IMG/VR virus record: IMGVR_UViG_3300047552_001072
Span: 1 to 64,000 of that record
Source of the DNA: a virus
Length of the DNA: 64,000 bases
Direction: 5' to 3' (one strand)
In this document: piece by piece, positions 41,301 to 46,537 of the stretch
How the letters are laid out: each line of letters begins with the position of its first letter
Position numbering within the stretch: position 1 is the stretch's first letter
The notes under the pieces: generated by a model
Told to the model about the DNA's origin: nothing
The model's input: only the letters and a program-made list of their open reading frames with translations
The model's database searches: none
Made by a program: the position numbers and the translations under genes

Positions 41301-43266
41301 TCTTAATAAAGATCTAAGAGATAAATTTAATTATTATGAAGGTTTTATTCCTGTTGTAGCTCCTACAAATCAAGACTTAAAAGAAAGGTTTAAAGGAAGA
41401 CCAATGGAGTATATTAGAAATTTATTAAATAAATATTTAACTTTCTCTACTGAATATGACTACGAACAATGGGGAAATAGAGATGAAGCTCTCCCTATCA
41501 AGTATTTAGGTACTAGGTCTCTTCGATCAAATAAAGTATATTCTCGTAATATTGAGAATATGTTTGATAAGTACATGAGATCAATGTACCATAAAAAATA
41601 TTTAGATGATGTACATGCTTTAGCTAAAGGTTTACAATACACTATTCAAATGGCTTCTTATAAAGGAGAGGCTAGTAGAATAAATAAGTATTTAGATGAA
41701 CATATTTCTATGGAGCTATATCATAAAGGAGAAGAACCATTTGATTTAACTTCTAACCCAACATTATCTCCTTTTACTGTAACAGATAAAAGAAACCCAA
41801 ATAGAAAATATGTTAAGAAGATTTCCCCGTTAAAATTATTACAAGCAGCTAGATCTTCTGCAGGTGCGGTATTTATGTGGGTAAAACCTCATAAAGCAGC
41901 CCAAAATGCTGCGATCGCTAGTATGTTTACTATTAAGGAAGGTTTGATGGGAGACTTCATTAAAATGGGTTTAAAAGAGAAAGTTATAGGTACTAATGCT
42001 AGTGTAGTAGATTTTACTACTAAAGATTTAATTAAAGCTTCTGGTATTGTTGCTTCATTTATTGGAGAACAAGTTAAAGGTAATTATCATAACAATAAGT
42101 TATGGAGACTATCTCAAGAGTTCAGATTTGATTCTAACGCTTATGATTTAGCTACTAATTCAAGATACTTAGAAACGTTAAAAACTCAGTTACTATCTCC
42201 TGATGTAGCTTATATGTTACATACTTTACCTGAAGAATATATTTCTAAAGTAACAATGGTAGCTCAAATGCTTAATATGAAGTTTACTACAAAAGAAATG
42301 AACGGTAAATCTATGTGGGATGCGTATGAGATGAAGGTAAATCCTATTACAGGAGAAAGTGAATTAACTTATATAGGACCAACTAGAGGATATCTTAAAG
42401 TAGGAGATAAGCTTGAAAAGATTGGAGGAATAACATCTAAAGAAGCAGCTAGTATGAGACATGTTTATACTAGAATTCAAGGTGGGTATCGTCCAGGAGA
42501 AAGAACTTCTTTTGAATTCTATGCTATTGGACAAGCTATTATTCAGTTTAAAAAACATTTACCACAATTACTTAAAACAAACTTTGGAACATTAAGTTAT
42601 TCAAATGTACTTGGTAGGTATAAACCAGTACCAGGTAATGATGGTAAAATTGTTACAGTTAAAGATGAAAAAGGAAATGATATAACTGTACTTGAATGGC
42701 AACAACGAATAACAGAGGGTAGATGGATTACTTTAGCTGGTTTTATTGGAGAATGGTTAAGACTAAATAGCTTAGTTAAGGGAACTAGATTAGGAAGTTA
42801 TTTATTAAATAATGAGTCCTATGCTTGGGATAATCTTTCCCCAGAACAGAAAAAGAATATACTAGAGGCTGGAGCAGTATTATCTTCTCTTATGTCATTC
42901 TGGTTATTATATGGGTGGGCCTTTGGAGAAGAAGAAGAAAAAAATTCTTTAAAACGTATGGGAGCTTATATTTTAGATACATATTCTCAAAATTATAATC
43001 CAGTAGACATGGTTAAGAACATAACTTCTTTCCCATCATCTGCAGCAGGTACTAGGTTGTATAAAACACTAGATGCTGGTAATGACATGGCGTGGTCTTT
43101 ATGGGCCTCTACAGGGTATTCACCATTTAATGCACCAGACGATGCTTGGACAACTGAGGGAGATTTAAAAGGTTGGAATGAAATTCAAAGAGGTATAAGA
43201 GGATTATCTTCTTATTATGAAACAAAAAAATGGTTAGATGATTTAGACTTAGAAGATTCTGAGTAA
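23323..43266 (+). CDS. Giant virion polyprotein: SF1 helicase, two zincins, RNA polymerase, PD-(D/E)XK nuclease
   Basis: A single uninterrupted frame of 6,647 residues. In order: hydrophobic, Gly/Ala-rich stretches (about 107-130, 200-245, 405-425) that may interact with membrane; coiled coils (about 545-1250); an SF1 helicase with Walker A GPAGAGKT (1395-1402), Walker B DE (1462-1463), GDPGQ (1497-1501), QGMTF (1626 on) and VSRAR (1666-1670); a zincin with HELMH (2696-2700); the RNA polymerase with ENLRMQSNP near 3950 and the metal-binding DFDVD at 4192-4196; a second zincin HELTH (5268-5272) with DEFVAE (5330-5335); a RecB-type PD-(D/E)XK nuclease with E5606, D5621 and D5635-W-K5637; and a C-terminal region with a hydrophobic stretch near 6515-6535. 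Family knowledge says the crAss-like polymerase is packaged in the virion and transcribes early genes after ejection. I infer that the whole polyprotein is packaged, and possibly cleaved by its own zincins. It is much larger than the roughly 2,200-residue polymerase of phage phi14:2. Confidence 0.85.
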   Translation: MAGPNKPLPKPEPYLKGRTWIVPRSRVVLDMMEEHGTKDPNDAERWSNLLQRDPAYESDVAPTMREGNEYTAEDFSDLLTTEQKAYGFRGDRSYLEEQRAQDQSNIGRLMSGVGRFIPGTLIKTAQGINTSASWLYDSYNYYLGSGEDTKTRFTGTSTQALDDAQKAVNEFFPVFQRQSYKDSGLLGTLTSSEFWAEDMNEGVQFLASMGLTGNVLTKVLGAGKLGTTGAAVLPAIAEAGVESKGTYEAIKASLPGEKNPRTGKEFTGEEIEQLATEAANRVFNANVALHSVTNGIQLFTLSNSAFTKNIDRIRKDIVAGKTSAETIKAGRSALANGSLAAISEGFGEENIQTSISMFEEDLAKEGISEFDGTGYFNKWLDGVVGFGKAALGQDISQDQKEQMKAILAGSLIGGAPGAVSGYKEAGKQKVLYETLNEDFKRFVKDHDIAGKNFFGDRNSVYKQFETEVDELDSEGKPTGKKVIKKGIINPITNEPEIDLDVARKMWYQTVWDKKVFDRQIALTMDGDSRLGTFNKHIALAGLAYQYDKLYTSDGWSKVGEKALEERLNKEPNQELTEDERKELTQMKSQVKSYQDLWKTINSKYTSKDELSTDKEVAGFAKHFKDVMFYEHVKLRAYEDMKTNQNLSKKDLESLDTMIEDTQNFIEKLENERSSFKEFYTQQLNPVLGQVEKIQALQSQIDKSEDPQRTVELMNEKLNEEFILGETQYINSEFNTATTSTARQDASKLKFGSRDNVLYEMGMSYKTELDIKERVEDLQSLKETLDKSKAENGYDQQLEDDYSKKQADLLNFFSSKKGVVNEETANLVQQVIEEINSDNKLLSEQINELKNNYQNSINEIARIEETSDVDKGAADRINDTLDSLYDTLAPIADQNEEVSRILELNSDATQRNKQDMLSALAQAIQDNGETNPDELENALDSAIDRAGGEYIQDSLDKKFEYLSQLLEQEATIDPETNRQIQVEVAKQNTLDQEIQSKEKQLQAKQALTKDSINRAYTNLDKGVNNRDNIIRDKVSSRLHKNNSYGRIDHSLRIEYTENYLDQVDAQQQAYEADKSFYNELDTLNKLKSTLLSAEAVWVSRAEVVWSSPENNSIVKSIEEALDKLDQLIAVSKENAGTREKMLKEFETKEADQLLDSIGLNPDSSVKDDLMFSMILEVVPNATEIIDAAKSNIEKSAAVRVVIDLFKMNSSDVQKERIKEKLENDRKVKVAQIEKELSIQEVLSSQAYYTTPVGLFRDVLMAKAIEILKVKYTGEKEGKNPLFIFAETADLNELEKNISNSKELNNSDKDQINTLIRLHKEYLSIFNTVTLFNSSDLFYKNHEQETKILNELSDKKIFEVPTSEQLPIIRTLLRFLKIPVSGQDRGSLSSMWSFLAGPAGAGKTRIVLSWLSKLYGVPKEKIYAFSHNDSTSQGIADSINGKKGSASEFMTTLELDKFDLIVIDELPFFMNPQIKEFEQRVFEHNKTRKDNPLRVVALGDPGQIRKDRGATISTHSVLTNMNYSDPLVLTFRSNVPSIVNLMNQFRRRTSIVSGLKVQSNVIFGTKFDTKEPTIGVHAGKVKDELIAALNANKDSGRSKVIVVNTQEDKLKYTSAVEKTPVLTYDEVQGMTFDEVYVDLQRTGKDLRGEVFSNKKNDLEFNTAMYTAVSRARNYVFVLDPTMENLFPDKALAVDTNKLSEQSRDNFEKLGHRLDTERQLISKYIKEYKPEDIKKEKPKDEKHLDTGDNIEIEEDPDGEITPELGVDPVETIGVKQSDTDPDSDLMTQEEEIRDIKEEAKGDNVKGTIITPPILDDTVIDKDGNFFYKILYPTNSQLKKNPKTKVPDVLPQGVTLSNGVITDSSPVVMAVTYDGSILVLGQVQQNGVFTNRWKQLGVISEKDKESTFYQKFARDNEYKATKNGDYIRYNEDTGELMNISPVYDSNGRYVSNGGNNAFILSGTIIESNPVTYTFKEEPTHKGFINEVLDKFRKGFNVKGVKYSIKIYDRKTLADDTEVQASGFRPKPGVPYLVISNPKGDGQVETRTQFIRLTPRKLNKGDISENGFLHPLRKLYEAVRELGTQIYPDNPNKVLGNTVVNSLIMKMANAKDNKGERAFQLNEDGKVILNRHIYTYKDYLDGVSKGYKEFVGEGADKISEEQFDKIKLAAEKIIPLYYGKRYKKVELTFDTIEEATQYAESIKDSGKILFKAKIDEDSKHPDNLYYVKHVKQSKNDKDVFDVEMYLAAGAGEAQKVMNQLAQANTQFKFRKIVTKDKKKIATSKSIMSTSLSKEAYRNSLAKILEDVYKDKQTKNGEAIDQKVINKLRGGSLKYLENYIQKRGIDRASLDVLMNEEAIHPITLADLETVVGDTAFKDNEHRFVEGGYLALPLGMISVNYHGANLDKQESVDKIESMMGSKLDEVKGGTVVIGKIGDTISTKKEIVEEKPLQETSFRSSEREITEYDNSIERLTNNINEVNSTEDEGELSNKFSQYEKELNELRDIDTITYNEILELQNQGKNKEALDQLLNSIKNLRENEVVVDLEPEVIQESELTQEEFVYDDNKYFIKDNKFYREDSLLDSIEEITEEEYNAAKIDKDRRYFTVEDTQDLGKELTIDEAVKVAKKILPKLKIGNQSWLKAKLFSFLNIPISNEVELKFLDKLEFEAISGRKDSLGIYIDGTIYLLKDNKGGIREGVLRHELMHKVYWEYLTARDRSAIRRSARRSDPSTEKMSTVEFEEWLSNRFMSYKDNQFNEQGRIKQFFSNIYRLLKFITGNVTEINDLFNLVDKGYYRKNMADFSRSIRRNYVDIKNNFESAAIFKESVFAVQSHFSSLLDINPKDPNKKVYTYNEAYHATKDSMLNLKNRKEKDLVKYNEALQKAITDNDADKQQKILAAIEKLEKDLVVFRTLFDGKSNKNYDIVTLYLFPDGFTKQHYSSIKRKISEEDINDIIELDSETLSDDLEIVNLNDVIAESKHIDNEAKQSSAVKLLLSNIKDPATGEWIIPRVAFAKCLKFMESISFEVEVIKDKTGAIRKVGFLQRFKESIAKSAGLDSKADISGAGAIYLVYKKIKEYYESALMPEYNDYNGTTFTQKRRLPKGIFFLNPDVLIVARDFTEDVDYKGLTYDQLNAKVVQGKVFVFHRKDAEQLLIKNSLEADKKKVNVSTEKVVEAFEAIIRSKINQGLIKGFPENANNLARISMIREAWRSEQSKNALAEFYSLFSSMMEDHMMLAKYDVFENRTTYIRAGANSNSLSVKSDIEQGIISKITLIAEGLKGDYQKAYKAFIGGTPGKGHMTWSEIESKLSSTSSSDAVQGIKDFLNFIGIVINANELSLKDPFKTAEDIKFFVEEHMSTVGTFKPAPINSIPKEEKDALSDDEIAELSVQQEITIYDVIEEQGSLIGRLATDISSSTRWVRPNSVKDSSKNTVFLFHNSTQANDTLIAVAKVFKERFKGGGGTLRNVKLPEYLKHKIYTKGNIFAKGINHIHDTYEHDGTIDVVNDKATSYMRESKSKFFSRVLNASMAFMINGSREGNPRYIQWVYTISNKPRITGAGVDFLSPKQIKEALGTYLIKVSLRPDLSNLIKNHKKYKNTNFEILDTVLGGNSNMADAISKAVINETLTKYGEELVNEMYDELTKLSREFAEELAYDQFKFDARFMKAHKKLKAEGKLDSNIPGTLKVDHKDEVKNFDASRKYNHTVDEIHGTVDMMFKNMYVNSYFLVDLLAGDASFFSNALDLVKRMSGVFAPGMKGLVHPELGMKKKYRTACISDIVEGKDSIAESVSMMLLNKPYTELNSDQLKEVDKILALFGSSYKPTDGQAFMLPEMAAEIEKGFGRAFKAGHIFKAAHYENATKKITDPDGNEIEVLIPVMDKYSIVNLSDDLCNRFPLLGNLRRNMRMNGKGQEPIYLVTFASARKVGGPVKPTDSKQLLQDNGTFTKDSIIELSFENLRMQSNPDHITFDSEKGVANPSQLGYMILLQQHLLAEGDRTAKVIHEYTAKLIEKGLGKFKRRITDEDGKLSLTKLSKYIFEAMSGKGNERYQELLGEGVSFQAPYIVNKALTQIAADVTKSSVGFRLPGEKLILQTDFGIEVNKKNKALREKLKFNQSEDKGHLEAEVIFPEGVLPREVEDSIKEMLKTGKRFFTTSDMLGFRIPSTELHSAVAIKIAGFYDSRGTNAIIAPKELVVLHGSDFDVDSLFMLVRSFYKPEEAELFGYEASSPIGYELVNKEYHPIAKDKFEKIISELKEQYKEDKKKLKLIDKVEDKYYTNVITQGFIDMILKPENRSRMVEPISMEIFNGDGEDTMFTMLKDLQQRRYKHIHGDKATKEGIEEAGEVQQRPDLSNPSGNYKVFKSSMDGAALVGVFANGFKSLAYMLNSGDYGNNTVAVKKELKKLKEAKKVQETLLSNVNEELRKLDPSTNPESVKQREKKRDELLSILKETERTIEELTAKSKTSKDEKSTTPFLNVPAIKLGGKIFDRIREFEVGKDGWPVWRTLDALVNSAIDNVKEQILPTINASGLTSNAYVALIGLGVPLRTTVLLMRQPAIEQMSSTGFKTSEINKKKEALEEMFKAISQEDLELLPIYAQQEQLTDLDLEDAFIKDLIDFRAYDNGDMDKAFKDVIDPEHSIVRQYAILLEVEKAMNIGEDISTMSSALNIIRQFPSNKADMSTTQEKWEEMFDFKEDEVKMRDSFSFDIPALFNNNPHIKLAYEAFKYLVDSIETMFLKHDKALTKLATEIVKTSNMSIGTKNETIETVKSDFVKFIASGIPLMEKINLRLTKEYRTATGVKDYTTGAEAWSQAFLDKLEDVKLFLKAHNISNGFIENIAIRPGRFDTRYAQFTAGNNLKLEDFLLFQEDFVKLNRVNIDDKGNITYSYTPNVGYTEFQQDFVRYAILNFGLQFGSTNYSTSLPPDIVKPYMDELDAELKEALTKLDVYKELFEVQEVIERGNNVGETRKKPTRVEVAQGTWRSAAYDKAYGIYYNLRFDLKGKDTMGDFLKFGKNVFKKIKIAVESDEQSNFPVFYTKIGTLKRRIGLFFRKELAEKYSTALAFDSSILSRAVADPDNTTKVSISDNYYNDIKTKDEHGTGSIIMLYPTNDGARMYRKYYMVTKKLTDPKVNEYGINEMEFEITPLENKDYEQYIDSKGEDYKLVKKVSKVELNYKGTKSSITTADRNKFLSLENVLKDIQVNGSTAGKLMANLFLSPEFSSAVKGLTVRTINVKETDKGNVIGHWVNNYPKEISIAVQYPDGTRVSPEIIESTIIHELTHALTWFNLHTPDNKLSRDQVRAKANLHKLFKVASEAMKKKYKDEFKAGAGKFYGFTNIDEFVAETFSNPEFQAELDSFKIDTGKKYSLLTKFVEFFKRLLGVVENDSLLSQVLNNSFYLIDNPINKGSVVIDTNEIFYKIGNSKPAEVSGITKNVLEQSKYINVATDSNGEQLDHYIYSITNKAWNRVTDNYTGFISKFVSTTPKEKGLTSSQLKAEGVFKGVPKGTAIPIDGIKKDLTKEEYIQYLDDLNAVGIAKGKVMHKWLELLSWNKYSNKSKEDLEDELEEALENAPVPDAETSYGWIEQVYDKLLDKLQLNSHKDNVPEDQKDKIFSEVTIGSPLLKYAGTMDMLVEHSDGSYSIIDWKTGRSIEKETHDVLMKYGNQFNHMFADPKTKNQLQVMFYAFMMKVENPDAIFRNLDIMWIPNKYEALAYDPYNKANHANFLRMIEQYYKSEEPRIYEQILEKSPNAFNPKHYNATDPTLAGRMLAENKTAEQVIIATQNELKWKIQAKLDKRLLTHDDMQEIKKLTLELVAFAKQEGYNIQNWSDDISYGSRWFGINADVNHPIVNLYQARLNEGLDKANSEFTRDMAKFNRLVKKISEDYVASKMPGKGFLRKATLKKYDPLTNELYEPFYTTFTEDGVTLERFLHKNEKDPEKKKAYEALTKNQKEFIDFVNERFASPFKGDSAFLNRTAVKDKPNMVGGIEMGVKNYSDLELFNLNKDLRDKFNYYEGFIPVVAPTNQDLKERFKGRPMEYIRNLLNKYLTFSTEYDYEQWGNRDEALPIKYLGTRSLRSNKVYSRNIENMFDKYMRSMYHKKYLDDVHALAKGLQYTIQMASYKGEASRINKYLDEHISMELYHKGEEPFDLTSNPTLSPFTVTDKRNPNRKYVKKISPLKLLQAARSSAGAVFMWVKPHKAAQNAAIASMFTIKEGLMGDFIKMGLKEKVIGTNASVVDFTTKDLIKASGIVASFIGEQVKGNYHNNKLWRLSQEFRFDSNAYDLATNSRYLETLKTQLLSPDVAYMLHTLPEEYISKVTMVAQMLNMKFTTKEMNGKSMWDAYEMKVNPITGESELTYIGPTRGYLKVGDKLEKIGGITSKEAASMRHVYTRIQGGYRPGERTSFEFYAIGQAIIQFKKHLPQLLKTNFGTLSYSNVLGRYKPVPGNDGKIVTVKDEKGNDITVLEWQQRITEGRWITLAGFIGEWLRLNSLVKGTRLGSYLLNNESYAWDNLSPEQKKNILEAGAVLSSLMSFWLLYGWAFGEEEEKNSLKRMGAYILDTYSQNYNPVDMVKNITSFPSSAAGTRLYKTLDAGNDMAWSLWASTGYSPFNAPDDAWTTEGDLKGWNEIQRGIRGLSSYYETKKWLDDLDLEDSE

Positions 43267-43283
43267 TAATCCAAAAGGAAAAA

Positions 43284-43320
43284 GGGGGTAGATCACAAGA
43301 TCTTATCCCCTCTTTTCTTT
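43284..43320. terminator. Bidirectional terminator at the convergent junction
   Basis: The sequence AGGGGGTA-GATC (43283-43294) pairs with GATCTTATCCCCT (43299-43311), with an ACAA loop and one bulged base. On the rightward strand it is followed by TCTTTTCTTTTT. On the opposite strand the stem is followed by CTTTTTCCTTTT. It can therefore end both the virion-gene transcript and the replication-gene transcript, which converge here. Confidence 0.75.
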
Positions 43321-43323
43321 TTA

Positions 43324-43464
43324 CTATTTACCTAGAATTTCCATAAACTTTGCATAGGTATTAGGCCAAAAGTCTTTAATCATTTCGTGAAATGAAGTTG
43401 GACTATTAGCATCACAAAGTCTATCGATTACTTTTTTTCTTGTTCTTCTTGCATAATTTTTAGT
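43324..43464 (-). pseudogene. Startless small ORF, possible gene remnant or frameshifted extension
   Basis: A 46-codon open stretch ends in tandem stops TAG (43324-43326) and TAA. It has protein-like composition (VIDRLCDANSP, then HEMIKDFWPNTYAKFMEILGK) but no ATG, GTG or TTG start except an internal ATG that would give only 18 residues. It begins at the end of the 39-residue gene in another frame. It may be a decayed gene, a frameshifted C-terminal part of that gene, or a chance ORF. Confidence 0.3.
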
Positions 43465-43579
43465 CTAAAAATTCGTAAACTTTATTTTTTCCGTAAAACA
43501 ATCCTTTTCTATACCACTTAGGAACTTCATTTTCAAACTGTACCTTATAAAAACCAGGAATATCCGCAATAATTTTCAT
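43460..43579 (-). CDS. Small protein of 39 residues, unknown
   Basis: ATG at 43577-43579 to TAA at 43460-43462, 28 bases after the preceding leftward gene. The product is aromatic-rich and basic: it begins MKIIADIPGFYKVQF and ends with KNKVYEFLD. A compact 39-residue beta protein is possible. It is close to the terminator, at the very end of the leftward block. No family is recognised. It may once have continued into the neighbouring startless ORF at 43324-43464. Confidence 0.45.
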   Translation of the reverse strand: MKIIADIPGFYKVQFENEVPKWYRKGLFYGKNKVYEFLD

Positions 43580-43607
43580 ATTAAGAATAAATCCTGTTCT
43601 AATTACT

Positions 43608-44372
43608 CTAACTCTTACGTGTTTCATCTAGAATAGGCCTTATAATACTATCAGCTTCTTCAGAAGTAAGAGCTCTGAATTTGTTAGGATCTGTAATATA
43701 ATTAACAGTTCTATTATAAATTCCTTTTCCAATAGGATCCAAACAAACCATAGGGTACTGTAGTGCTATTGGGTGAGTACTTGAGGCACTGGTCACAAAT
43801 ACATTACTAGTATTATAAGAATTAGTAACATTAGTACTACGTTCTCCAGTATTAGTTAATTTAGTATAGTATATAATTTCATCTACAGCATATCTTACTT
43901 GTGAATGAGTAATATTAAGATGCTGTATTGGACAATCCCTACCAGTAGATAACATAAAAAGTTTTTCTGCGTTTTGGTTTGGATACGAAATAATACTTAT
44001 AAAACAATTAAATATTGCGTTTATATATAATTTCTTTTCTATTCTACAAAACTTTTTTACTTTTTGTGGACCATACTGACTAGAGTAAGAATCTTCATAA
44101 CACATAAATATATGTCCTTTAGAGTCTTCTTCTACATTTTCAATTCTCTTTAAAATAAGAGCATACATATGTTTGAAAAATTCTTTACAGCATTCTAAAA
44201 GTAATGGAGAAGCTGATAATTCTTTGCTAAATATTGTATATTTACCATTATGTAAACTTTTAGTAGAAGCAAAAATAGCTTTATAATCATTCTTGATAGT
44301 TTCTATTTTATCAATAAGAGCTTCTTCACTAAGATTATAAAGTTCTTGTATTTCTTTATTTTTTATTTCCAT
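43608..44372 (-). CDS. Hypothetical protein next to lipoprotein gene
   Basis: This 254-residue soluble protein has an N-terminal helical region with Lys/Glu repeats, a middle section with cysteines (ECCKEFF, FCRIEKK, NCFISI) and a C-terminal part rich in Thr, Ser and Asn. It overlaps the lipoprotein gene upstream by 17 bases, so the two are translationally linked. It ends with TAG at 43608-43610. I recognise no motif. The close linkage suggests that it acts with the lipoprotein, but no function can be assigned. Confidence 0.55.
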   Translation of the reverse strand: MEIKNKEIQELYNLSEEALIDKIETIKNDYKAIFASTKSLHNGKYTIFSKELSASPLLLECCKEFFKHMYALILKRIENVEEDSKGHIFMCYEDSYSSQYGPQKVKKFCRIEKKLYINAIFNCFISIISYPNQNAEKLFMLSTGRDCPIQHLNITHSQVRYAVDEIIYYTKLTNTGERSTNVTNSYNTSNVFVTSASSTHPIALQYPMVCLDPIGKGIYNRTVNYITDPNKFRALTSEEADSIIRPILDETRKS

Positions 44373-44691
44373 TTTCTTTTAGTGTGGGAATTATACGCAA
44401 GTCCATCTGGTCTAATCTTAGCGTATCGCCAAGTCCAAATACTGTATTTGTACCAATCCACACCCCACTTTTAATAAGATACATAAATTTATATGTACCA
44501 TTATCTGGCAAATACTTTCCCATCATAACTACAGTACTTCCGTTTGTGTAGTTAAAATCTATAATCTCTTCCTCAGGCATAGCTGAGTATTCAAGTGTTT
44601 CAACAGTTCTAATCGAGTCTTTGTTGAAAGGATTTTTGTTGCAAGATACTACTAACAACAAAAAAATCATACTAAATAATTTCCAGTACAT
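44356..44691 (-). CDS. Small phage-encoded lipoprotein
   Basis: This 111-residue protein has a type II signal peptide: Lys4, then the hydrophobic core MIFLLLVV, then the lipobox VVSC with the acylated Cys at residue 17. I use the ATG at 44691, which supplies the positively charged n-region, although it overlaps the previous gene by 20 bases; an ATG at 44670 would lose it. The mature part is hydrophilic and beta-like. Lipoproteins made by phages often sit in the envelope and can block superinfection by related phages. That role is inferred here. It overlaps the 254-residue gene that follows. Confidence 0.65.
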   Translation of the reverse strand: MYWKLFSMIFLLLVVSCNKNPFNKDSIRTVETLEYSAMPEEEIIDFNYTNGSTVVMMGKYLPDNGTYKFMYLIKSGVWIGTNTVFGLGDTLRLDQMDLRIIPTLKENGNKK

Positions 44692-46519
44692 TATCTACTT
44701 TATTTTTTGAAATTCTTTTTCTTTTTACTTCTGGCTGTCTTTCTACTTCTTTAATAATTGTTTTCGTACTAGAAGTAGTAGAATTGAATATATCTAAAAC
44801 TGGGATCTCTATTTTCTCATCTTTTTCCCTTTTGAGTTTTATAGTATGAGAAGCATCACTAGCACCATCAACAATAAATTTTCCAAAGTTTACTCCTCCA
44901 ATATAGAGGTTAACATATTTGTCTAAATAAATGTTTTCTTTTGCTTCCTCATAAAAACCTGAACTATATAGTTCTATGCTTCCATTTAAAGCTCCTTTTA
45001 TAGCTACTATACTATTTTTACCTACGAACTCCCAAGTAGTAATTCCGTTAGATACATACTCATCTCTAAAATAAACTTGAGATAAAGTTTCTCCTTCTAC
45101 TTCTAATTCAAGTACTGACAAAGATTTTTTTATATCAATTACCTCTTTAAGATTTTTGGTAAAATCTTTATCGTTACTTGTATATGGATAAATGGTTACA
45201 ATTTTGTCTTCAGAAGTTCTAGCCATATGACTATTCATACATGCACCTAGAAACTTTCTAGTAACAGAGTCATATACAAAAAAGGAACCTCCATTAGGAT
45301 ATTTTAGTAAGTAAGCTCTTAGAAGCTTTAACCCACTAATGCCAAACTTATCATCTTTAGCTTGTATTTCTGTATCTACATCTACATACAAAATATTTTT
45401 TTGTAAATAGTTTGCTGTTTTTTTAAATCTTGCTGTTTGATTAGGATAATTATAAGAAATTTCATAATTACCTAAGAATTTTCCAACTTCACCTTCATAG
45501 TTTGATTCAAAGATATCAACTACAAACTCTTTGTTAGTAATTAATGAAAATTCTCTTTCATCTACTTTTACTACTGTAGGAGTTTCAAAACTTTCAGGAA
45601 AGATTGTATCAGATTTTGAAAATTCTTTATCCAATAAAAATTGCCTTTTAACTAGTCCGTTGGCAGAAATAAATAGATAATATCTTAAATCTTTACTTTT
45701 TTCAGAGTTTATTTGTACCACTTGTTGTTGTTCATTTTTAATATTTTCATTATCTGTTTCTACTTTATTCTGAATAGCTATGAAATACATGGCAGCTAAC
45801 AATTCCATTGCTTTTTCTATTTCTTCTGCTGTATAGTTAAACATAGCATATTTACCTGATTTGTGTAAATTATCTACTCTAGATATAAGTTTAGTTACTA
45901 ATGACATATACTGATCAGAATCTTCCGCAGTATACTCCATATGATCTTCACTTCCTGCATAAATTTTATGCATAAGATCTACAAACTCTACTCTTAGGTT
46001 TGAGTTACTTCCTTTACTTGAAAATACTTTTTCTTTAATTGTGTCCAAAGAATACTTTGATAGACCTAACCTATCTAAAATAATAGAGTTTTTTTGCATT
46101 ATATCATTAACTTGTGAAAGTTTTTGAGCAAAGAACAATTCAGAAGGAGATAATTTGAACATCTTCATCAATACTGTTCTAGGTCTAGCTGCAAATTCTT
46201 CTATGTTTTTATTAGGAAGAATATCTCTTATTGTGCAAAAAGTTTTATAATTACTTAAGAAATCTTCTAAATCACTAGGTTCTATCTTTAATAACCAACA
46301 AGCTAGATCTGTATATAGATCACCTGTTAAAGTTGTATTACTTTCTTTTTTGAATTCCTCTATTATATCTAATAAAGGTGATTTTTCAACTTTCATTTCT
46401 GGAATATATTCTTTCTCAATAGGTTTAGATAAACCCTCCTCCAATACAGGAGGAGAGTCTATTTTAGTGAGTGTATATCCAAATAATGAAATTATCCAAA
46501 GTATAAACTTATTCAGCAT
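44672..46519 (-). CDS. Membrane-anchored large protein, unknown
   Basis: This 615-residue protein starts with a hydrophobic helix (NKFILWIISLFGYTL, residues 3-17) that may act as an uncleaved membrane anchor. It is followed by a Pro/Glu-rich linker and a large alpha-helical region (about residues 60-270) with many Leu, Lys and Asp residues. The C-terminal half is beta-rich, and the last 30 residues are basic. No catalytic motif is evident. It lies directly upstream of the lipoprotein gene, so two proteins of this unit are probably envelope-associated. This could reflect a cell-surface modification or exclusion role, but nothing in the sequence proves it. Confidence 0.5.
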   Translation of the reverse strand: MLNKFILWIISLFGYTLTKIDSPPVLEEGLSKPIEKEYIPEMKVEKSPLLDIIEEFKKESNTTLTGDLYTDLACWLLKIEPSDLEDFLSNYKTFCTIRDILPNKNIEEFAARPRTVLMKMFKLSPSELFFAQKLSQVNDIMQKNSIILDRLGLSKYSLDTIKEKVFSSKGSNSNLRVEFVDLMHKIYAGSEDHMEYTAEDSDQYMSLVTKLISRVDNLHKSGKYAMFNYTAEEIEKAMELLAAMYFIAIQNKVETDNENIKNEQQQVVQINSEKSKDLRYYLFISANGLVKRQFLLDKEFSKSDTIFPESFETPTVVKVDEREFSLITNKEFVVDIFESNYEGEVGKFLGNYEISYNYPNQTARFKKTANYLQKNILYVDVDTEIQAKDDKFGISGLKLLRAYLLKYPNGGSFFVYDSVTRKFLGACMNSHMARTSEDKIVTIYPYTSNDKDFTKNLKEVIDIKKSLSVLELEVEGETLSQVYFRDEYVSNGITTWEFVGKNSIVAIKGALNGSIELYSSGFYEEAKENIYLDKYVNLYIGGVNFGKFIVDGASDASHTIKLKREKDEKIEIPVLDIFNSTTSSTKTIIKEVERQPEVKRKRISKNKVDNVLEII

Positions 46520-46537
46520 TTACTTTATTTATTTCTA

